NCBI RefSeq assembly: GCF_026013905.1
Contig: NZ_CP110257.1
Location: forward strand, 372,001 to 436,000
Source: Schlegelella aquatica
GTDB lineage: Bacteria > Pseudomonadota > Gammaproteobacteria > Burkholderiales > Burkholderiaceae_C
Direction of reading: 5' to 3'
DNA: 64,000 nt
Shown: positions 1-8,381 of the stretch, piece by piece
How the letters are laid out: each line of letters opens with the position of its first letter
How positions within the stretch are numbered: position 1 is the first letter of the stretch
Made by a program: the position numbers and the translations under genes
Notes under the pieces: generated by a model
What the model saw: the letters and a program-made list of their open reading frames with translations, nothing else
What the model was told of the DNA's origin: nothing
Databases searched by the model: none

Positions 1-756
1 GTCGAGCACGGCGAGGTGGACGCGCTCGTGCCCGAGCGCGTGTGGCAGGAACTCGCCCGCGGCTTGATGGAGCCCCGGCCCTCGCGGATGTTCGAGGTGC
101 TGCGCGCCTGCGGGGCGCTCGCGCGCATCCTGCCGGAAGTGGACCGGCTGTGGGGCGTGCCGCAGCGGGCGGACTACCACCCCGAAGTGGACACCGGCCT
201 GCACCTGATGCTGGTGCTCGACATGGCGGCGAGCCTCGAAGCGCCGCTGGAAGTGCGCTTCGCATGCCTGTGCCACGACCTGGGCAAGGGCACCACACCG
301 CCGGACATCCTGCCGCGCCACCTCGGACACGAGCAGCGCAGCGTCGAGCTGCTGCGCGGGCTCTGCCAGCGCCTGCGCGTGCCCACCGAGTGCCGCGAAC
401 TGGCGGAAGTGGTGGCGCGTGAGCACGGTCATGTGCATCGCAGCGGCGAGTTCGGTCCGGCGGCCGTGGTGCGGTTGCTGGAGCGGTGCGACGCGTTTCG
501 GCGGCCCCAGCGCTTCGAGCAGATGCTGCTGGCCTGCGAATGCGATGCGCGGGGCCGGTTGGGTCTGGAGCGGCAGCCCTACGCGCCGCGACCCCGGCTG
601 CTGGCGGCGTTGCGGGCCGCGCAAGGGGTCTGTACCGCGCTGGTGGCCGAAGAGGCACTCGCCCGTGGCCTGCAGGGCCCGCGCATCGCCCAGGCGATTC
701 ACGAAGCCCGGGCCCGCGCGGTGGCCGCGGCCCTGCCTGGCATGCCCGCGCCCTGA
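1..756 (+). CDS. cca: Multifunctional CCA protein (tRNA nucleotidyltransferase), 3' part
   Basis: The reading frame is open from base 1, so the gene starts upstream and only about 251 C-terminal residues are present. It keeps the linker region and the HD phosphohydrolase domain: a conserved histidine-rich segment (YHPEVDTGLH) followed by CHDLGKG, the HD metal site, then a second metal-binding stretch (REHGHVHR). This arrangement is typical of the gammaproteobacterial/betaproteobacterial CCA-adding enzyme, which builds and repairs the 3' CCA end of tRNAs and whose HD domain has 2',3'-cyclic phosphodiesterase and phosphatase activity. The nucleotidyltransferase head lies outside the window. The identification rests on family knowledge; the HD residues are seen directly. 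Confidence 0.93.
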   Translation, partial: VEHGEVDALVPERVWQELARGLMEPRPSRMFEVLRACGALARILPEVDRLWGVPQRADYHPEVDTGLHLMLVLDMAASLEAPLEVRFACLCHDLGKGTTPPDILPRHLGHEQRSVELLRGLCQRLRVPTECRELAEVVAREHGHVHRSGEFGPAAVVRLLERCDAFRRPQRFEQMLLACECDARGRLGLERQPYAPRPRLLAALRAAQGVCTALVAEEALARGLQGPRIAQAIHEARARAVAAALPGMPAP

Positions 757-942
757 GGTGGGCAGGGCACGCGAAGGCCGTCCCGTGAGCCCGCGGCTTT
801 TCCCCTGCGGGGCAGTCGATCAATCGACGTCGCGCTGGCGTCCGTGCACCTCGCGGTAGAAGATGCGCCCAGGCGCCCGAGGGGCGCCGTGCCCGCGGCC
901 CGGAGTGCGCCAGAGCCCGACGCCGCATCATGGGGGGCGGCC

Positions 943-1320
943 ATGGACATCCCGCAGACGATCGAGCGGCTCGGCTTTCGCAAGTGGTACGAGCGCGAGT
1001 TGGTGCGCAGTCATCTGCATCTCGTGCTGATGCTGCTCGGGCTGGTGGGGCTGTTCGCGGCGGCCGAAGCCTATGGCGACAGCCGGGTGTGGTCGGATCG
1101 GGCGCTGATGGGGCTGTGCGCGGCCGTGAGCGCGGCCATCTCGTTATGGGCGTTGCGGCGCTACCTCTACCTGCTGCTCCATGCCGAGGACGTCGCCAAT
1201 CAGGCCGTGTGCCCGCAGTGCCGCGCCTATGCGGCGTGGAGCCTGCAGGGGACGGACGAAGGCGGGCGCCTGTGCGTGCGCTGCAACCGCTGCGCGCGAC
1301 GCTGGGATATCCACCTCTAG
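943..1320 (+). CDS. Small membrane protein with C-terminal zinc-ribbon motif
   Basis: 125 residues. An N-terminal amphipathic segment is followed by two membrane helices (about residues 24-42 and 53-72). A soluble tail carries two CxxC pairs (C90/C93 and C111/C114, plus C117), a likely structural zinc ribbon. An upstream in-frame ATG at 844 would add 33 proline/arginine-rich residues that look non-coding, so the ATG at 943, preceded by a G-rich Shine-Dalgarno-like run, is preferred. The product is not recognised beyond this architecture. It may be a small membrane-anchored regulatory or assembly protein, but nothing in the neighbourhood (cca upstream, the convergent DUF2905 gene downstream) fixes a role. 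Confidence 0.7.
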   Translation: MDIPQTIERLGFRKWYERELVRSHLHLVLMLLGLVGLFAAAEAYGDSRVWSDRALMGLCAAVSAAISLWALRRYLYLLLHAEDVANQAVCPQCRAYAAWSLQGTDEGGRLCVRCNRCARRWDIHL

Positions 1321-1338
1321 GGCCGCCGGCCCTCGCGC

Positions 1339-1533
1339 CTAGAACAGCTTGCCCACCAGCATCGCGAGGAAGCTCAGCAGCACCGTGGTGGCGATGGGCA
1401 GGTGCCATTCGCGCCCGCCGAGCTTGAAGTGCAGGTCGCCGGGCAAGCGGCCGAGCCCCAGCTTCTCGAGCCAGGGGCGCAGTCCGTTGAACAGCACCAG
1501 CACGATGACTACGACGAGCAGCCAGCGCAGCAT
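1339..1533 (-). CDS. DUF2905 family small membrane protein
   Basis: 64 residues: an N-terminal hydrophobic helix (residues 2-18), a short amphipathic middle containing LGRLPGDLHFKLGG, and a second helix (about 46-62) near the C-terminus. The GRLPGD...G segment between two helices is the signature of the DUF2905 family, a widespread bacterial inner-membrane protein of unknown function. It starts 6 bases after the stop of the methyltransferase gene, so the two are almost certainly co-transcribed. Length matches the family. No function can be assigned. Confidence 0.85.
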   Translation of the reverse strand: MLRWLLVVVIVLVLFNGLRPWLEKLGLGRLPGDLHFKLGGREWHLPIATTVLLSFLAMLVGKLF

Positions 1534-1539
1534 GGGGCC

Positions 1540-2688
1540 CTACAGCGTGTGGGTGCGGTCGCCGTAGGCGAAGCCGAGGGCGTCGTCCAGCGCGATGCCG
1601 CGCGCGAAGCCGATCACCTTGAACAGCTCTCCCATCTCGTGCTCGCCGACGAGCTTTTGCACCGCGGCCACGTCGCGCAGGCGCTCGGCCGTGGCGGTGC
1701 CGTCGTCCGGCGGCAGCAGCTCCAGCAGCCCGCAGTTGAGCAGGAAGTGCCCCTGGCTGGTGTAGCCGATCACATCCAGCCCCGCGTCCTGGCCCGCCAG
1801 TGCGATGCCGGTGAAATTGACGTGGGCGGTGAGGTCCTTGAGCCCCAGGTCCGAGAGCGGATCGGTGTCGCTGCGGTGCGCGCGGTGGCACATCAAGGTG
1901 CCCCCGCTGCGTTGCGGGTGGTAGTACTCGTGCTCGGGGAATCCGTAGTCCAGGAAGAACGCCGCCCCCCGCCGCAGCCGCTCGGCCAGCGTGCGGACGA
2001 AGGCCTCGGCCTGGGGGTGGATCTCGGTCACCGTGCCCGGCGGCCAGGCCGCCTCGACGGGCGGGCGCAGGGCCGTCGGGCGGTCGGCCCAGCGCGGCCC
2101 GAGCGGCGTGACGCGCACACCTCGCTCGAACCACTCGTGCCCGTCCCAATGCAGCAGTTGCACGGGCATCGCGTCCAGCACCTCGTTGCCGACGACCACG
2201 CCCTCGATCGCCTCGGGCCAGCGGTCGTGCCAGTGCACGCGCGCGGCCAGCGCCGGCACCTCGCGGGCCAGGCGCTCGCGCTGGCGCTCGCGCAGGCTGC
2301 CCGACAGATCGACGATGTGGTAGGCGGCGCACCGCTGGCCGAGCGAGGCCAGCAGCTGCGAGGCCAGTGCGCCGCTACCGGCGCCGAACTCCCAGACCTC
2401 GGGCGCCCCGCTGCGCTCCAGCGCCTGCGCCACCTGCCGCGCCAGCGCGCGGCCGAAGAGGGGGGTCAACTCGGGGGCGGTGACGAAGTCGCTGCCGCCG
2501 GCCGGTCCTGGGCCGAACTTGGGGCTGCCGTGCGCGTAGTAGCCCAGGCCCGGCTCGTAGAGCACGATGGCCATGAAGCGGTCGAACGGCAGCCAGCCGT
2601 CGGTCGGGGCGGCCTCCTGCAAAAGCCTGTGCAGCAGGGCGGTCGGCAAGTCGGCCGGTACACTGACGGGTTCTTCGTGCTCGCGCAT
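1540..2688 (-). CDS. Class I SAM-dependent methyltransferase, MidA/NDUFAF7 family
   Basis: About 382 residues. The protein has the features of the MidA/NDUFAF7 (DUF185) family: an N-terminal YEPGLGYYAHGSPKFG segment, a SAM-binding motif (EFGAGSGALASQLL), GNEVLDAMPVQLL, and a later FLDYGFPEHEYYHPQRSGGTL block. Mitochondrial homologues methylate an arginine of complex I subunit NDUFS2; the bacterial substrate is not established. The ATG at 2688 is chosen because a TACAAT hexamer (a good -10) overlaps the alternative ATG at 2697, which would lie inside the promoter. The ATG at 2757 would run into the divergent SDR gene. It forms an operon with the DUF2905 gene. Confidence 0.88.
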   Translation of the reverse strand: MREHEEPVSVPADLPTALLHRLLQEAAPTDGWLPFDRFMAIVLYEPGLGYYAHGSPKFGPGPAGGSDFVTAPELTPLFGRALARQVAQALERSGAPEVWEFGAGSGALASQLLASLGQRCAAYHIVDLSGSLRERQRERLAREVPALAARVHWHDRWPEAIEGVVVGNEVLDAMPVQLLHWDGHEWFERGVRVTPLGPRWADRPTALRPPVEAAWPPGTVTEIHPQAEAFVRTLAERLRRGAAFFLDYGFPEHEYYHPQRSGGTLMCHRAHRSDTDPLSDLGLKDLTAHVNFTGIALAGQDAGLDVIGYTSQGHFLLNCGLLELLPPDDGTATAERLRDVAAVQKLVGEHEMGELFKVIGFARGIALDDALGFAYGDRTHTL

Positions 2689-2707
2689 CTGCCGCATTGT
2701 AGGAACC

Positions 2708-3538
2708 ATGCCTGCCGGCCCCGATTTCCACACCGACCGCCCGGTCGCGCTCGTCACCGGCGCGGCGCGTCGCCTCGGTCGCGCGATCGCCCTCGAGCTG
2801 GCCGCAGCCGGCTGGGGCGTCGCGGTGCATTACCGCCACTCGGCCGCCGAGGCGCAGGCATTGGTGGCCGAGTTGCATGCGCGCGGCGTGCCCGCGCGGG
2901 CGTTCGGGGCGGACCTCGCCGACGAGGCGGCGTGCCTCGGCCTCGTGCCGCAGGTGCTCGCCGAGATGGGGCGGCTGGACGCGGTGGTCAACAATGCGTC
3001 GGTCTTCGAGTACGACGACGTGGCCGCTTTCGGGCATGCGACGATGGAGCGGCACTGGCGCGCCAACACCGCGGCGCCCATCTTGCTGACACGCGCCCTG
3101 CACGAGCACCTGACGCAGGCGCGGCCGGGCGCGCCGGCCGGCTGTGTGGTGAACCTGCTGGACCAGAAGCTCTGGAACCCGAACCCCGACTACTTCTCGT
3201 ACACGCTGTCCAAAGCGGCGCTGGAGGCGGCCACCACCTTGCTCGCGCAAGCGCTGGCACCGCAGGTGCGCGTCGTCGGCGTGGCGCCCGGGGTCACGCT
3301 CGTCTCCGGGCCGATGAGCCAGGCGCAGTTCGAGGCGGCGCACCGGCTCACCCCGCTCGGGCGCTCGTCCACCCCCGAGGACGTGGCGCGGGCGGTGCGG
3401 TTCGCGCTGGAGTCGCCTGCGATCACGGGCACGACCTTGCTGGTCGATGGCGGCCAGCACCTGATGAGCGCGCAGCCGCGCGACGTGATGTTTCTGGCCG
3501 CGCAGGCGGCCCCGGGCTGCGATCAGGCGAAGCCCTGA
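2708..3538 (+). CDS. SDR family oxidoreductase, pteridine reductase-like
   Basis: 276 residues. The N-terminal dinucleotide motif is TGAARRLG, the TGxxxRxG variant found in pteridine reductases (PTR1/FolM) rather than the usual TGxxxGxG. NNAS follows, and the catalytic tyrosine-lysine pair is in YTLSK. The C-terminal VDGGQHLM is typical of SDRs. It is followed 28 bases later by folB, which supports a role in folate or pterin metabolism, such as reducing dihydrofolate, dihydrobiopterin or dihydromonapterin with NADPH. The ATG at 2708 is preceded by AGGAA; an upstream in-frame start at 2567 would lie within the antisense methyltransferase gene. Exact substrate is inferred from motif and context. 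Confidence 0.85.
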   Translation: MPAGPDFHTDRPVALVTGAARRLGRAIALELAAAGWGVAVHYRHSAAEAQALVAELHARGVPARAFGADLADEAACLGLVPQVLAEMGRLDAVVNNASVFEYDDVAAFGHATMERHWRANTAAPILLTRALHEHLTQARPGAPAGCVVNLLDQKLWNPNPDYFSYTLSKAALEAATTLLAQALAPQVRVVGVAPGVTLVSGPMSQAQFEAAHRLTPLGRSSTPEDVARAVRFALESPAITGTTLLVDGGQHLMSAQPRDVMFLAAQAAPGCDQAKP

Positions 3539-3566
3539 GGCGCTTCTTGATGCGAAAGACCGACCC

Positions 3567-3962
3567 ATGCATTCGATGCTGAGCCACCCCGCGCTGATGG
3601 ATTGCCGGCGCCTCTTTTTGCGCAACTACGAGGTGTGGATCAACATCGGCGTGCACGACTTCGAAAAGCGCGGCGAACAGCGTGTGCTGATCAACGTCGA
3701 CCTGTATGTGCCGCTGGCCCAGACCACGCCCCGCCAAGACCAACTGCACGAGGTGCTGGACTACGACTTCATCCGCCGCACCATCGCTCAGCGCGTCTCC
3801 AAGGGGCACATCCACCTGCAAGAGACGCTGTGCGACGAGGTGCTCGCGCTGATGCTCGCGCACCCGCAAGTCAAGGCGGCGCGCGTGTCCACCGAAAAAC
3901 CTGACGTCTACCCCGACTGCGATGCGGTGGGGGTGGAGGTGTTCCGGATCAAAGGCGAATGA
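3567..3962 (+). CDS. folB: Dihydroneopterin aldolase
   Basis: 131 residues, near the usual length for FolB (about 120). Recognisable blocks are [19 protein letters not shown] near the N-terminus, the VLDYDFI segment, and STEKPDVYP, which carries the conserved catalytic lysine. The enzyme converts 7,8-dihydroneopterin to 6-hydroxymethyl-7,8-dihydropterin and glycolaldehyde in folate synthesis, as an oligomer in the cytoplasm. The stop codon overlaps the start of ttcA (ATGA), implying translational coupling, and the upstream SDR is a probable pterin or folate reductase. A second in-frame ATG at 3576 is possible. Confidence 0.95.
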   Translation: MHSMLSHPALMDCRRLFLRNYEVWINIGVHDFEKRGEQRVLINVDLYVPLAQTTPRQDQLHEVLDYDFIRRTIAQRVSKGHIHLQETLCDEVLALMLAHPQVKAARVSTEKPDVYPDCDAVGVEVFRIKGE

Positions 3963-5029
3963 CGAGGCAAGACGCGATGAGTGCGGTGCTCCACGACCTC
4001 CACGACATGGCCGCGCATGCCGAAGCCGCGGCCCCCGAGGCGACGCTGCCCGAGGCGACGCTGCCCGAGGCGACGCTGCCCGAGGCGACGCTGCCCGAGG
4101 CGACGCTGCCCGAGGCGGGCACGGGCGCGGCGAGCGACGAGGCTCGCCGTGCGGCCAAGCTCGCCTTCGAGAACCACAAGCTCGGCAAGCGGCTGCACCG
4201 CCTCGTGGGCCAGGCGATCGGCGACTTCAACATGATCGAGCCGGGCGACAAGGTGATGGTGTGCCTGTCCGGCGGCAAGGACTCCTACGCGCTGCTCGAC
4301 ATCCTGCTCAACCTGCAAAAGCGCGCCCCGCTGCACTTCGACATCGTCGCGGTCAACCTCGACCAGAAGCAGCCGGGCTTCCCCGAGCACGTGCTGCCCG
4401 AGTACCTCAAGAGCCGCGGTGTGCCGTTTCACATCGAGGAGCAGGACACCTACTCCATCGTCAAGCGCGTCGTGCCCGAAGGCAAGACGATGTGCAGCCT
4501 GTGCTCGCGCCTGCGCCGCGGCATCCTCTACCGCGTGGCGGGCGAACTGGGCGCGACCAAGATCGCGCTCGGCCACCACCGCGACGACATGCTGCAGACC
4601 TTCTTCCTCAACATGTTTTTCGGCGGCAAGTTGAAGGGCATGCCGCCCAAGCTGGTGAGCGACGACGGCAAGCACGTGGTGATCCGCCCGCTCGCCTATG
4701 TGAACGAGGTGGACCTGGAGCGCTGGGCGGCCTTCCGGCAGTTCCCCATCATCCCGTGCACGCTGTGCGGCAGCCAGGAGAACCTGCAACGCAAGCAGAT
4801 CAAGGCGATGCTGCGCGAGTGGGACCGCAAGTACCCCGGGCGCATCGAGAACATGTTCACCGCGCTGCAGAACGTGGTGCCCTCGCACCTGATGGACCGG
4901 AACCTGTATCCCTTCGCCAACCTCCAACCCACGGGGGTGGCGGACCCGGCCGGCGACAAGGCCTTCGACGACGACGAGGAATGCGCGCCGCCCGCCAGCG
5001 CGGTGGTGCGGCTGCGGCTGGACGAGTGA
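3959..5029 (+). CDS. ttcA: tRNA 2-thiocytidine(32) synthetase TtcA
   Basis: 356 residues. The PP-loop SGGKDS (residues 104-109) adenylates C32 of tRNA, and two CxxC motifs (CSLC and CTLC) are the ligands of the [4Fe-4S] cluster that carries sulfur. [19 protein letters not shown] is diagnostic of TtcA. The start overlaps the folB stop by ATGA; an alternative ATG lies at 3977. The N-terminus is unusual: five exact copies of the pentapeptide PEATL (residues 26-50) and a partial sixth precede the conserved core, encoded by a perfect 15-bp tandem array. Homologues normally begin shortly before the [13 protein letters not shown] segment, so this is a lineage-specific extension. Confidence 0.96.
   Translation: MTRQDAMSAVLHDLHDMAAHAEAAAPEATLPEATLPEATLPEATLPEATLPEAGTGAASDEARRAAKLAFENHKLGKRLHRLVGQAIGDFNMIEPGDKVMVCLSGGKDSYALLDILLNLQKRAPLHFDIVAVNLDQKQPGFPEHVLPEYLKSRGVPFHIEEQDTYSIVKRVVPEGKTMCSLCSRLRRGILYRVAGELGATKIALGHHRDDMLQTFFLNMFFGGKLKGMPPKLVSDDGKHVVIRPLAYVNEVDLERWAAFRQFPIIPCTLCGSQENLQRKQIKAMLREWDRKYPGRIENMFTALQNVVPSHLMDRNLYPFANLQPTGVADPAGDKAFDDDEECAPPASAVVRLRLDE
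4034..4117 (+). repeat. 15-bp coding tandem repeat in ttcA (5 full copies plus 9 bp)
   Basis: The unit CCCGAGGCGACGCTG occurs five times without any mismatch (4034-4108), followed by the first 9 bases of a sixth copy (4109-4117). Each unit is one PEATL pentapeptide, so copy-number changes keep the reading frame. Perfect identity at the DNA level indicates recent expansion by slippage or unequal recombination rather than slow protein-level selection. Confidence 0.98.
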
Positions 5030-5114
5030 CGCGCGGCGCGGTGAGAGCGCGGCCGACACCGAGGATGGCACGCCGCGTGCTCGGCGCGGTGCAGGCGGTC
5101 AAGGAGCACGAGCG

Positions 5115-5780
5115 ATGGACACGATCAAGCGATGGGGCACGGCCGCCTGCCTGGCCGCGGCGGTGGTGCTGGCCGGGTGCGCGACGCCCCGGCTGATCGA
5201 AAGCGACGTCACCAGCTACACGCAGTGGCCCGAGCAGCGTCGCCCCGGCACCTTCACGTTCGAGCGGCTGCCCTCGCAGCAAGCACGTCCCGAGGAGCAG
5301 GCCCGCATCGAGGCGCTCGCGCTGCCGGCGCTGCAGCAGCTCGGGTTTCGCCTCGTCCCTGAATCGGCCCAGCCCGACGTGACGATCCAGGTCGGGGTAA
5401 GCCGCACCCGCTACGACCGCGCGCCCTGGGACGACCCCTGGCCCTATGGCTACGCCGGCTGGGGCTTCGGCCACCGCTCCGCGCTCGGTGTGGGCCTGGG
5501 CTGGCAGATCCCGTCGCCGTACTACGTGTTCCAGGTGGCGGTGCTCATCCGCGACGCGAAGACCAAGCAGGTGCTGTACGAGACGAGTGCGCGCCACGAC
5601 GGCCGCTGGACCGACGAGGGACTGCAGGCGGCACTGTTCGAGGCCGCGCTGAAGGACTTCCCGCGGCCGGCGCTCAGCCCCCGACGCGTGCGCATCGAAA
5701 TCCCCCGCGACGGCTCCGCCCCCGCCGCTGCGGCCTCGGCGCCGCAGCCGGGTGCTCCTGCCGGCTCGCCGGCGCGCTGA
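5115..5780 (+). CDS. DUF4136 domain-containing lipoprotein
   Basis: 221 residues. The N-terminus is a lipoprotein signal peptide: positive residues, a hydrophobic stretch and the lipobox LAGC with the acylated cysteine at 22. The mature part begins with SDVTSYTQW and continues with TFTFERLP, then DVTIQVGVS, matching the DUF4136 family of envelope lipoproteins. A proline/alanine-rich tail (about residues 196-221) may be a flexible linker. Function is unknown; an envelope location is likely. It sits alone between ttcA and glmU, with its own upstream gap of 85 bases. Confidence 0.88.
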   Translation: MDTIKRWGTAACLAAAVVLAGCATPRLIESDVTSYTQWPEQRRPGTFTFERLPSQQARPEEQARIEALALPALQQLGFRLVPESAQPDVTIQVGVSRTRYDRAPWDDPWPYGYAGWGFGHRSALGVGLGWQIPSPYYVFQVAVLIRDAKTKQVLYETSARHDGRWTDEGLQAALFEAALKDFPRPALSPRRVRIEIPRDGSAPAAAASAPQPGAPAGSPAR

Positions 5781-5845
5781 GCCTCGCAGCACTGCAGGCA
5801 CGCACCGCCCCTGACCCCGGGGGCTGGCCGGTCCGCTCCGGCACG

Positions 5846-5851
5846 GATAAT
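5846..5851 (+). promoter_or_regulatory. Possible -10 element upstream of glmU
   Basis: GATAAT matches the sigma-70 -10 consensus at five of six positions and lies about 75 bases before the glmU start. No convincing -35 is seen at 16-18 bases upstream (the best is CTGGCC). It stands out because the surrounding intergenic DNA is very G+C-rich. Confidence 0.35.
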
Positions 5852-5922
5852 CGCGCCATCTGCATCGCGCGCGGCTCGGTGCTGCGCCGATCGCCCCCGA
5901 CTTTCCTTGCAGGATCTCTCGC

Positions 5923-7314
5923 ATGACCCTCGACGTCGTCATCATGGCCGCGGGCAAAGGCACCCGCATGAAGTCGCAGCGTCCCAAGGTGCTGCACACC
6001 CTGGCCGGACGGCCTTTGCTGCACCACGTGCTCGACACGGCCGCCACGCTCGGCGCCCGCCAGATCGTCACCATCACCGGGCACGGGGCCGAGGAGGTGG
6101 AGCGCTCCATCCAGGGCCGTGAGGGCGTGGTCTGCGTGCGTCAGGAGCCCCAATTGGGCACGGGCCATGCCGTGCAGCAGGCGCTGCCGCGCCTGGCCGA
6201 GGCCGGCACCACGCTGATCCTCAACGGCGACGTGCCGCTCATCGAGGCCGCCACGGCCCAGACGCTGGTGGCGGCCTGTGCCGGCGAGCGGCTGGCTCTC
6301 TTGACCATCGAGCTGCAGGACCCCACCGGCTACGGGCGCATTGTGCGCAGCGGCGACGGGCGCGGGGGGCACGTGGTGGGCATCGTCGAGCACAAGGACG
6401 CCACGCCCGAGCAGCGGGCCATCCGCGAGGTGTACACCGGCATGATGGCCGCGCCCACCGCGCAACTGCGTCGCTGGTTGGCCCAACTGAAGAACGACAA
6501 CGCACAGGGCGAGTACTACCTCACCGACATCGTCGCGATGGCGGTGGCCGAGGGCGTGCCCGTGGTGGCAGCCCACGCGGCCAGCGAGGTCGAGGTGCTC
6601 GGTGTCAACAGCCCGGCGCAGTTGGCCGACCTGGAGCGGCGCTACCAGCGGCGCGAGGCCGAGCGGCTGATGGAAGCCGGCGTGCGCCTCGCCGACCCGG
6701 CACGCTTTGACGTGCGCGGCCGGCTCGTCTGCGGCACCGATGTCGAGATCGACGTCAACTGCGTGTTCGAGGGCGAGGTGCGGCTCGGCGACGGCGTGCG
6801 CATCGGTGCGAACTGCTGCATCCGCAATGCCGAGATCCAAGCCGGCGCGGTGATCCACCCGTACACGCACATCGACGGCGAGTCGGGCGGCGTGATCGTC
6901 GGCGAAGGCGCGCTGGTGGGGCCCTTCGCCCGCCTGCGTCCCGGCGCTCGCCTGGGGCCCGAGGTGCACATCGGCAACTTCGTCGAGGTGAAGAACTCCA
7001 CGCTCGCCCGCGGCGCCAAGGCGAACCACCTCGCCTACCTCGGCGATGCCACGGTGGGCGAGCGCGTCAACTACGGCGCGGGCAGCATCACCGCCAACTA
7101 CGACGGCGCCAACAAGCACCGCACCGTGATCGAGGCGGACGTGCACGTGGGCTCCAACTGCGTGCTCGTCGCCCCGGTCACCATCGGCGCCGGCGCCACC
7201 ATCGGCGGCGGCAGCACCATCAGCAAAGACGCCCCGGCCGGACAGCTCACCGTGGCGCGCGCCAAGCAGGTCACCATCCCCGGGTGGCAGCGCCCGCAAA
7301 AGAAGAAGGCCTGA
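5923..7314 (+). CDS. glmU: Bifunctional GlmU (GlcNAc-1-P uridyltransferase / GlcN-1-P acetyltransferase)
   Basis: 463 residues, the normal GlmU length (456 in E. coli). The N-terminal uridyltransferase domain starts with [20 protein letters not shown], the nucleotide-binding signature; LNGDVPL is the metal-binding region. From about residue 255 a left-handed beta-helix of hexapeptide repeats forms the acetyltransferase domain, with [18 protein letters not shown] and [10 protein letters not shown] as conserved active-site blocks. The enzyme makes UDP-GlcNAc from GlcN-1-P in two steps for peptidoglycan and LPS. GlmS, catalysing the first committed step, is encoded about 1 kb downstream, so the two ends of the pathway are clustered. 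Confidence 0.98.
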   Translation: MTLDVVIMAAGKGTRMKSQRPKVLHTLAGRPLLHHVLDTAATLGARQIVTITGHGAEEVERSIQGREGVVCVRQEPQLGTGHAVQQALPRLAEAGTTLILNGDVPLIEAATAQTLVAACAGERLALLTIELQDPTGYGRIVRSGDGRGGHVVGIVEHKDATPEQRAIREVYTGMMAAPTAQLRRWLAQLKNDNAQGEYYLTDIVAMAVAEGVPVVAAHAASEVEVLGVNSPAQLADLERRYQRREAERLMEAGVRLADPARFDVRGRLVCGTDVEIDVNCVFEGEVRLGDGVRIGANCCIRNAEIQAGAVIHPYTHIDGESGGVIVGEGALVGPFARLRPGARLGPEVHIGNFVEVKNSTLARGAKANHLAYLGDATVGERVNYGAGSITANYDGANKHRTVIEADVHVGSNCVLVAPVTIGAGATIGGGSTISKDAPAGQLTVARAKQVTIPGWQRPQKKKA

Positions 7315-7322
7315 CGGCCTTC
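7305..7322 (+). other. Short hairpin overlapping the glmU stop codon
   Basis: GAAGGCC (7305-7311) and GGCCTTC (7316-7322) are perfect inverted repeats of 7 bp around a TGAC loop that contains the glmU stop codon. There is no T-tract, so it is not a canonical terminator; it may slow 3' decay or do nothing. Confidence 0.3.
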
Positions 7323-7337
7323 ACCGGGGCGAGAAGC

Positions 7338-7574
7338 ATGAACGGCACAGAAGCGACTCCCGGCGCGCCGACCCCAATCGATCCGACGCGCTGCCCCTTG
7401 TGCGGCGGGCCGAACGGCTGCGCGATGGCCGGCAGCTGCGACACCGCCGGGGCCTGTGGCGCCTGCTGGTGTAGCGAGGTGCGCTTCAGCGCCGAACTGC
7501 TGGACCGCGTGCCGGCGCACGCCCAGCGGCGCGCCTGCATCTGCCGCGACTGCGCCACTCGCGGTACCGCTTGA
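7338..7574 (+). CDS. Cysteine-rich CWC family protein
   Basis: 78 residues with eleven cysteines arranged as CPLCGGPNGC, a CDTAGACGACWC cluster and a final CICRDC. The CPLC...CWC...CICxxC pattern is the signature of the small cysteine-rich CWC family found in proteobacteria, presumably a metal-binding (zinc or iron-sulfur) protein of unknown role. It begins 23 bases after glmU and may be its co-transcript. An upstream in-frame start at 7284 would overlap glmU; the ATG at 7338, after GAGAAG, fits family N-termini better. Confidence 0.8.
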   Translation: MNGTEATPGAPTPIDPTRCPLCGGPNGCAMAGSCDTAGACGACWCSEVRFSAELLDRVPAHAQRRACICRDCATRGTA

Positions 7575-7744
7575 ACCGGGGCGAGGGTACGCTGAGGAGT
7601 GCCGACCGATGAGGCCTGTCGCAACAAATTCGCGGTCGCCGCGGACCGGGGCGCGAGGATCACCCGGCAGTACGACGCGGCGATGGCGTCGCGCCCTGAC
7701 ATGGCCGATCGGGCACTCGGCCCGGCGATCGGCGTAGCCCAGGC

Positions 7745-8242
7745 CTATGCCGTGGGCGCCGCGACTGGAATCGCCGGCTCGAACTTCGCGCGCTTGACCG
7801 AGAAGTATGTTTTGACGTTGCGCACGTTGGCGTCCTCGGTGTAGAGGCGTTGCACCAGTTGGTGATAGGCCTCCATGTCGCGCACGTACACCACCAGCAC
7901 GAAGTCCGGCCCGCTGGAGGTGCGGTAGCACTGCTGGACCGCCGGCTCGGCCACGGCGCGGGCCTCGAAGGCGGCCAGCCGCTCGGCGGATTGCTGGTCC
8001 AGGCTCACCTCGACGATGGCGGTGAGGCCGGCGCCGAGCTTGTCTGGCGAGAGCAGGGCGACTCGTCGTTCGATGATGCCGAGCTCGACCAGGCGCCTCA
8101 CCCGGCGCAAGCAGGTGGCGGGGGAGACATGGACGCGGGCCGCGAGTTCGTGGTTGGTCAGCGACGCGTCGCGCTGCAGGCTGTCCAGCAGCCGGCGATC
8201 GGTGGCATCCAGATGGGGGGTGGGGACGGTCGATACGTTCAT
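7745..8242 (-). CDS. Lrp/AsnC family transcriptional regulator
   Basis: 165 residues. The N-terminal helix-turn-helix (LDATDRRLLDSLQRDASLTNHELAARVHVSP region, then CLRRVRRL) is followed by the RAM/AsnC effector domain (GLTAIVEVSLD, then GPDFVLVVYVRDMEAYH, and the KTYFSVKRAKFEP end). Such proteins form octamers or dimers that bind AT-rich sites and sense amino acids. The ATG at 8242 is preferred over 8311 because the extra 23 residues are not Lrp-like. It is transcribed divergently from glmS, and an AT-rich palindrome (8310-8329) lies between them, so autoregulation and control of glmS are plausible. Confidence 0.93.
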   Translation of the reverse strand: MNVSTVPTPHLDATDRRLLDSLQRDASLTNHELAARVHVSPATCLRRVRRLVELGIIERRVALLSPDKLGAGLTAIVEVSLDQQSAERLAAFEARAVAEPAVQQCYRTSSGPDFVLVVYVRDMEAYHQLVQRLYTEDANVRNVKTYFSVKRAKFEPAIPVAAPTA

Positions 8243-8309
8243 ATGCGAGGCGATTCTGAACGAAAATTCCATCCCGTTGTGGTGATCGCGTATCGTTTCA
8301 TCGAAGATC

Positions 8310-8329
8310 AAAATTTGAAGGAAAATTTT
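8310..8329. promoter_or_regulatory. AT-rich palindrome between the Lrp-type regulator and glmS: candidate operator
   Basis: AAAATTT (8310-8316) and AAATTTT (8323-8329) form a perfect 7-bp inverted repeat with a 6-base centre (GAAGGA). It sits in the most AT-rich stretch of the divergent intergenic region, which also holds GAAAATTCC at about 8261. Lrp/AsnC proteins favour AT-rich imperfect palindromes, so this is the obvious operator candidate for the adjacent regulator, 52 bases before the glmS start. Confidence 0.55.
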
Positions 8330-8381
8330 CGCCGCTCGTTCCTAGGATGCCGCTTTTCTCGCTTGTCTCGAAAGGCATCCC

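Noticed and set aside
1402..3582. 726-codon plus-strand frame over the methyltransferase, SDR and folB region
   Set aside because: Shadow frame antisense to the methyltransferase gene and out of frame with the SDR gene.
7599..7844. 81-codon plus-strand frame downstream of the CWC gene
   Set aside because: Composition looks fairly protein-like, but the only start is a GTG overlapping its own Shine-Dalgarno and the second half lies antisense within the Lrp gene.
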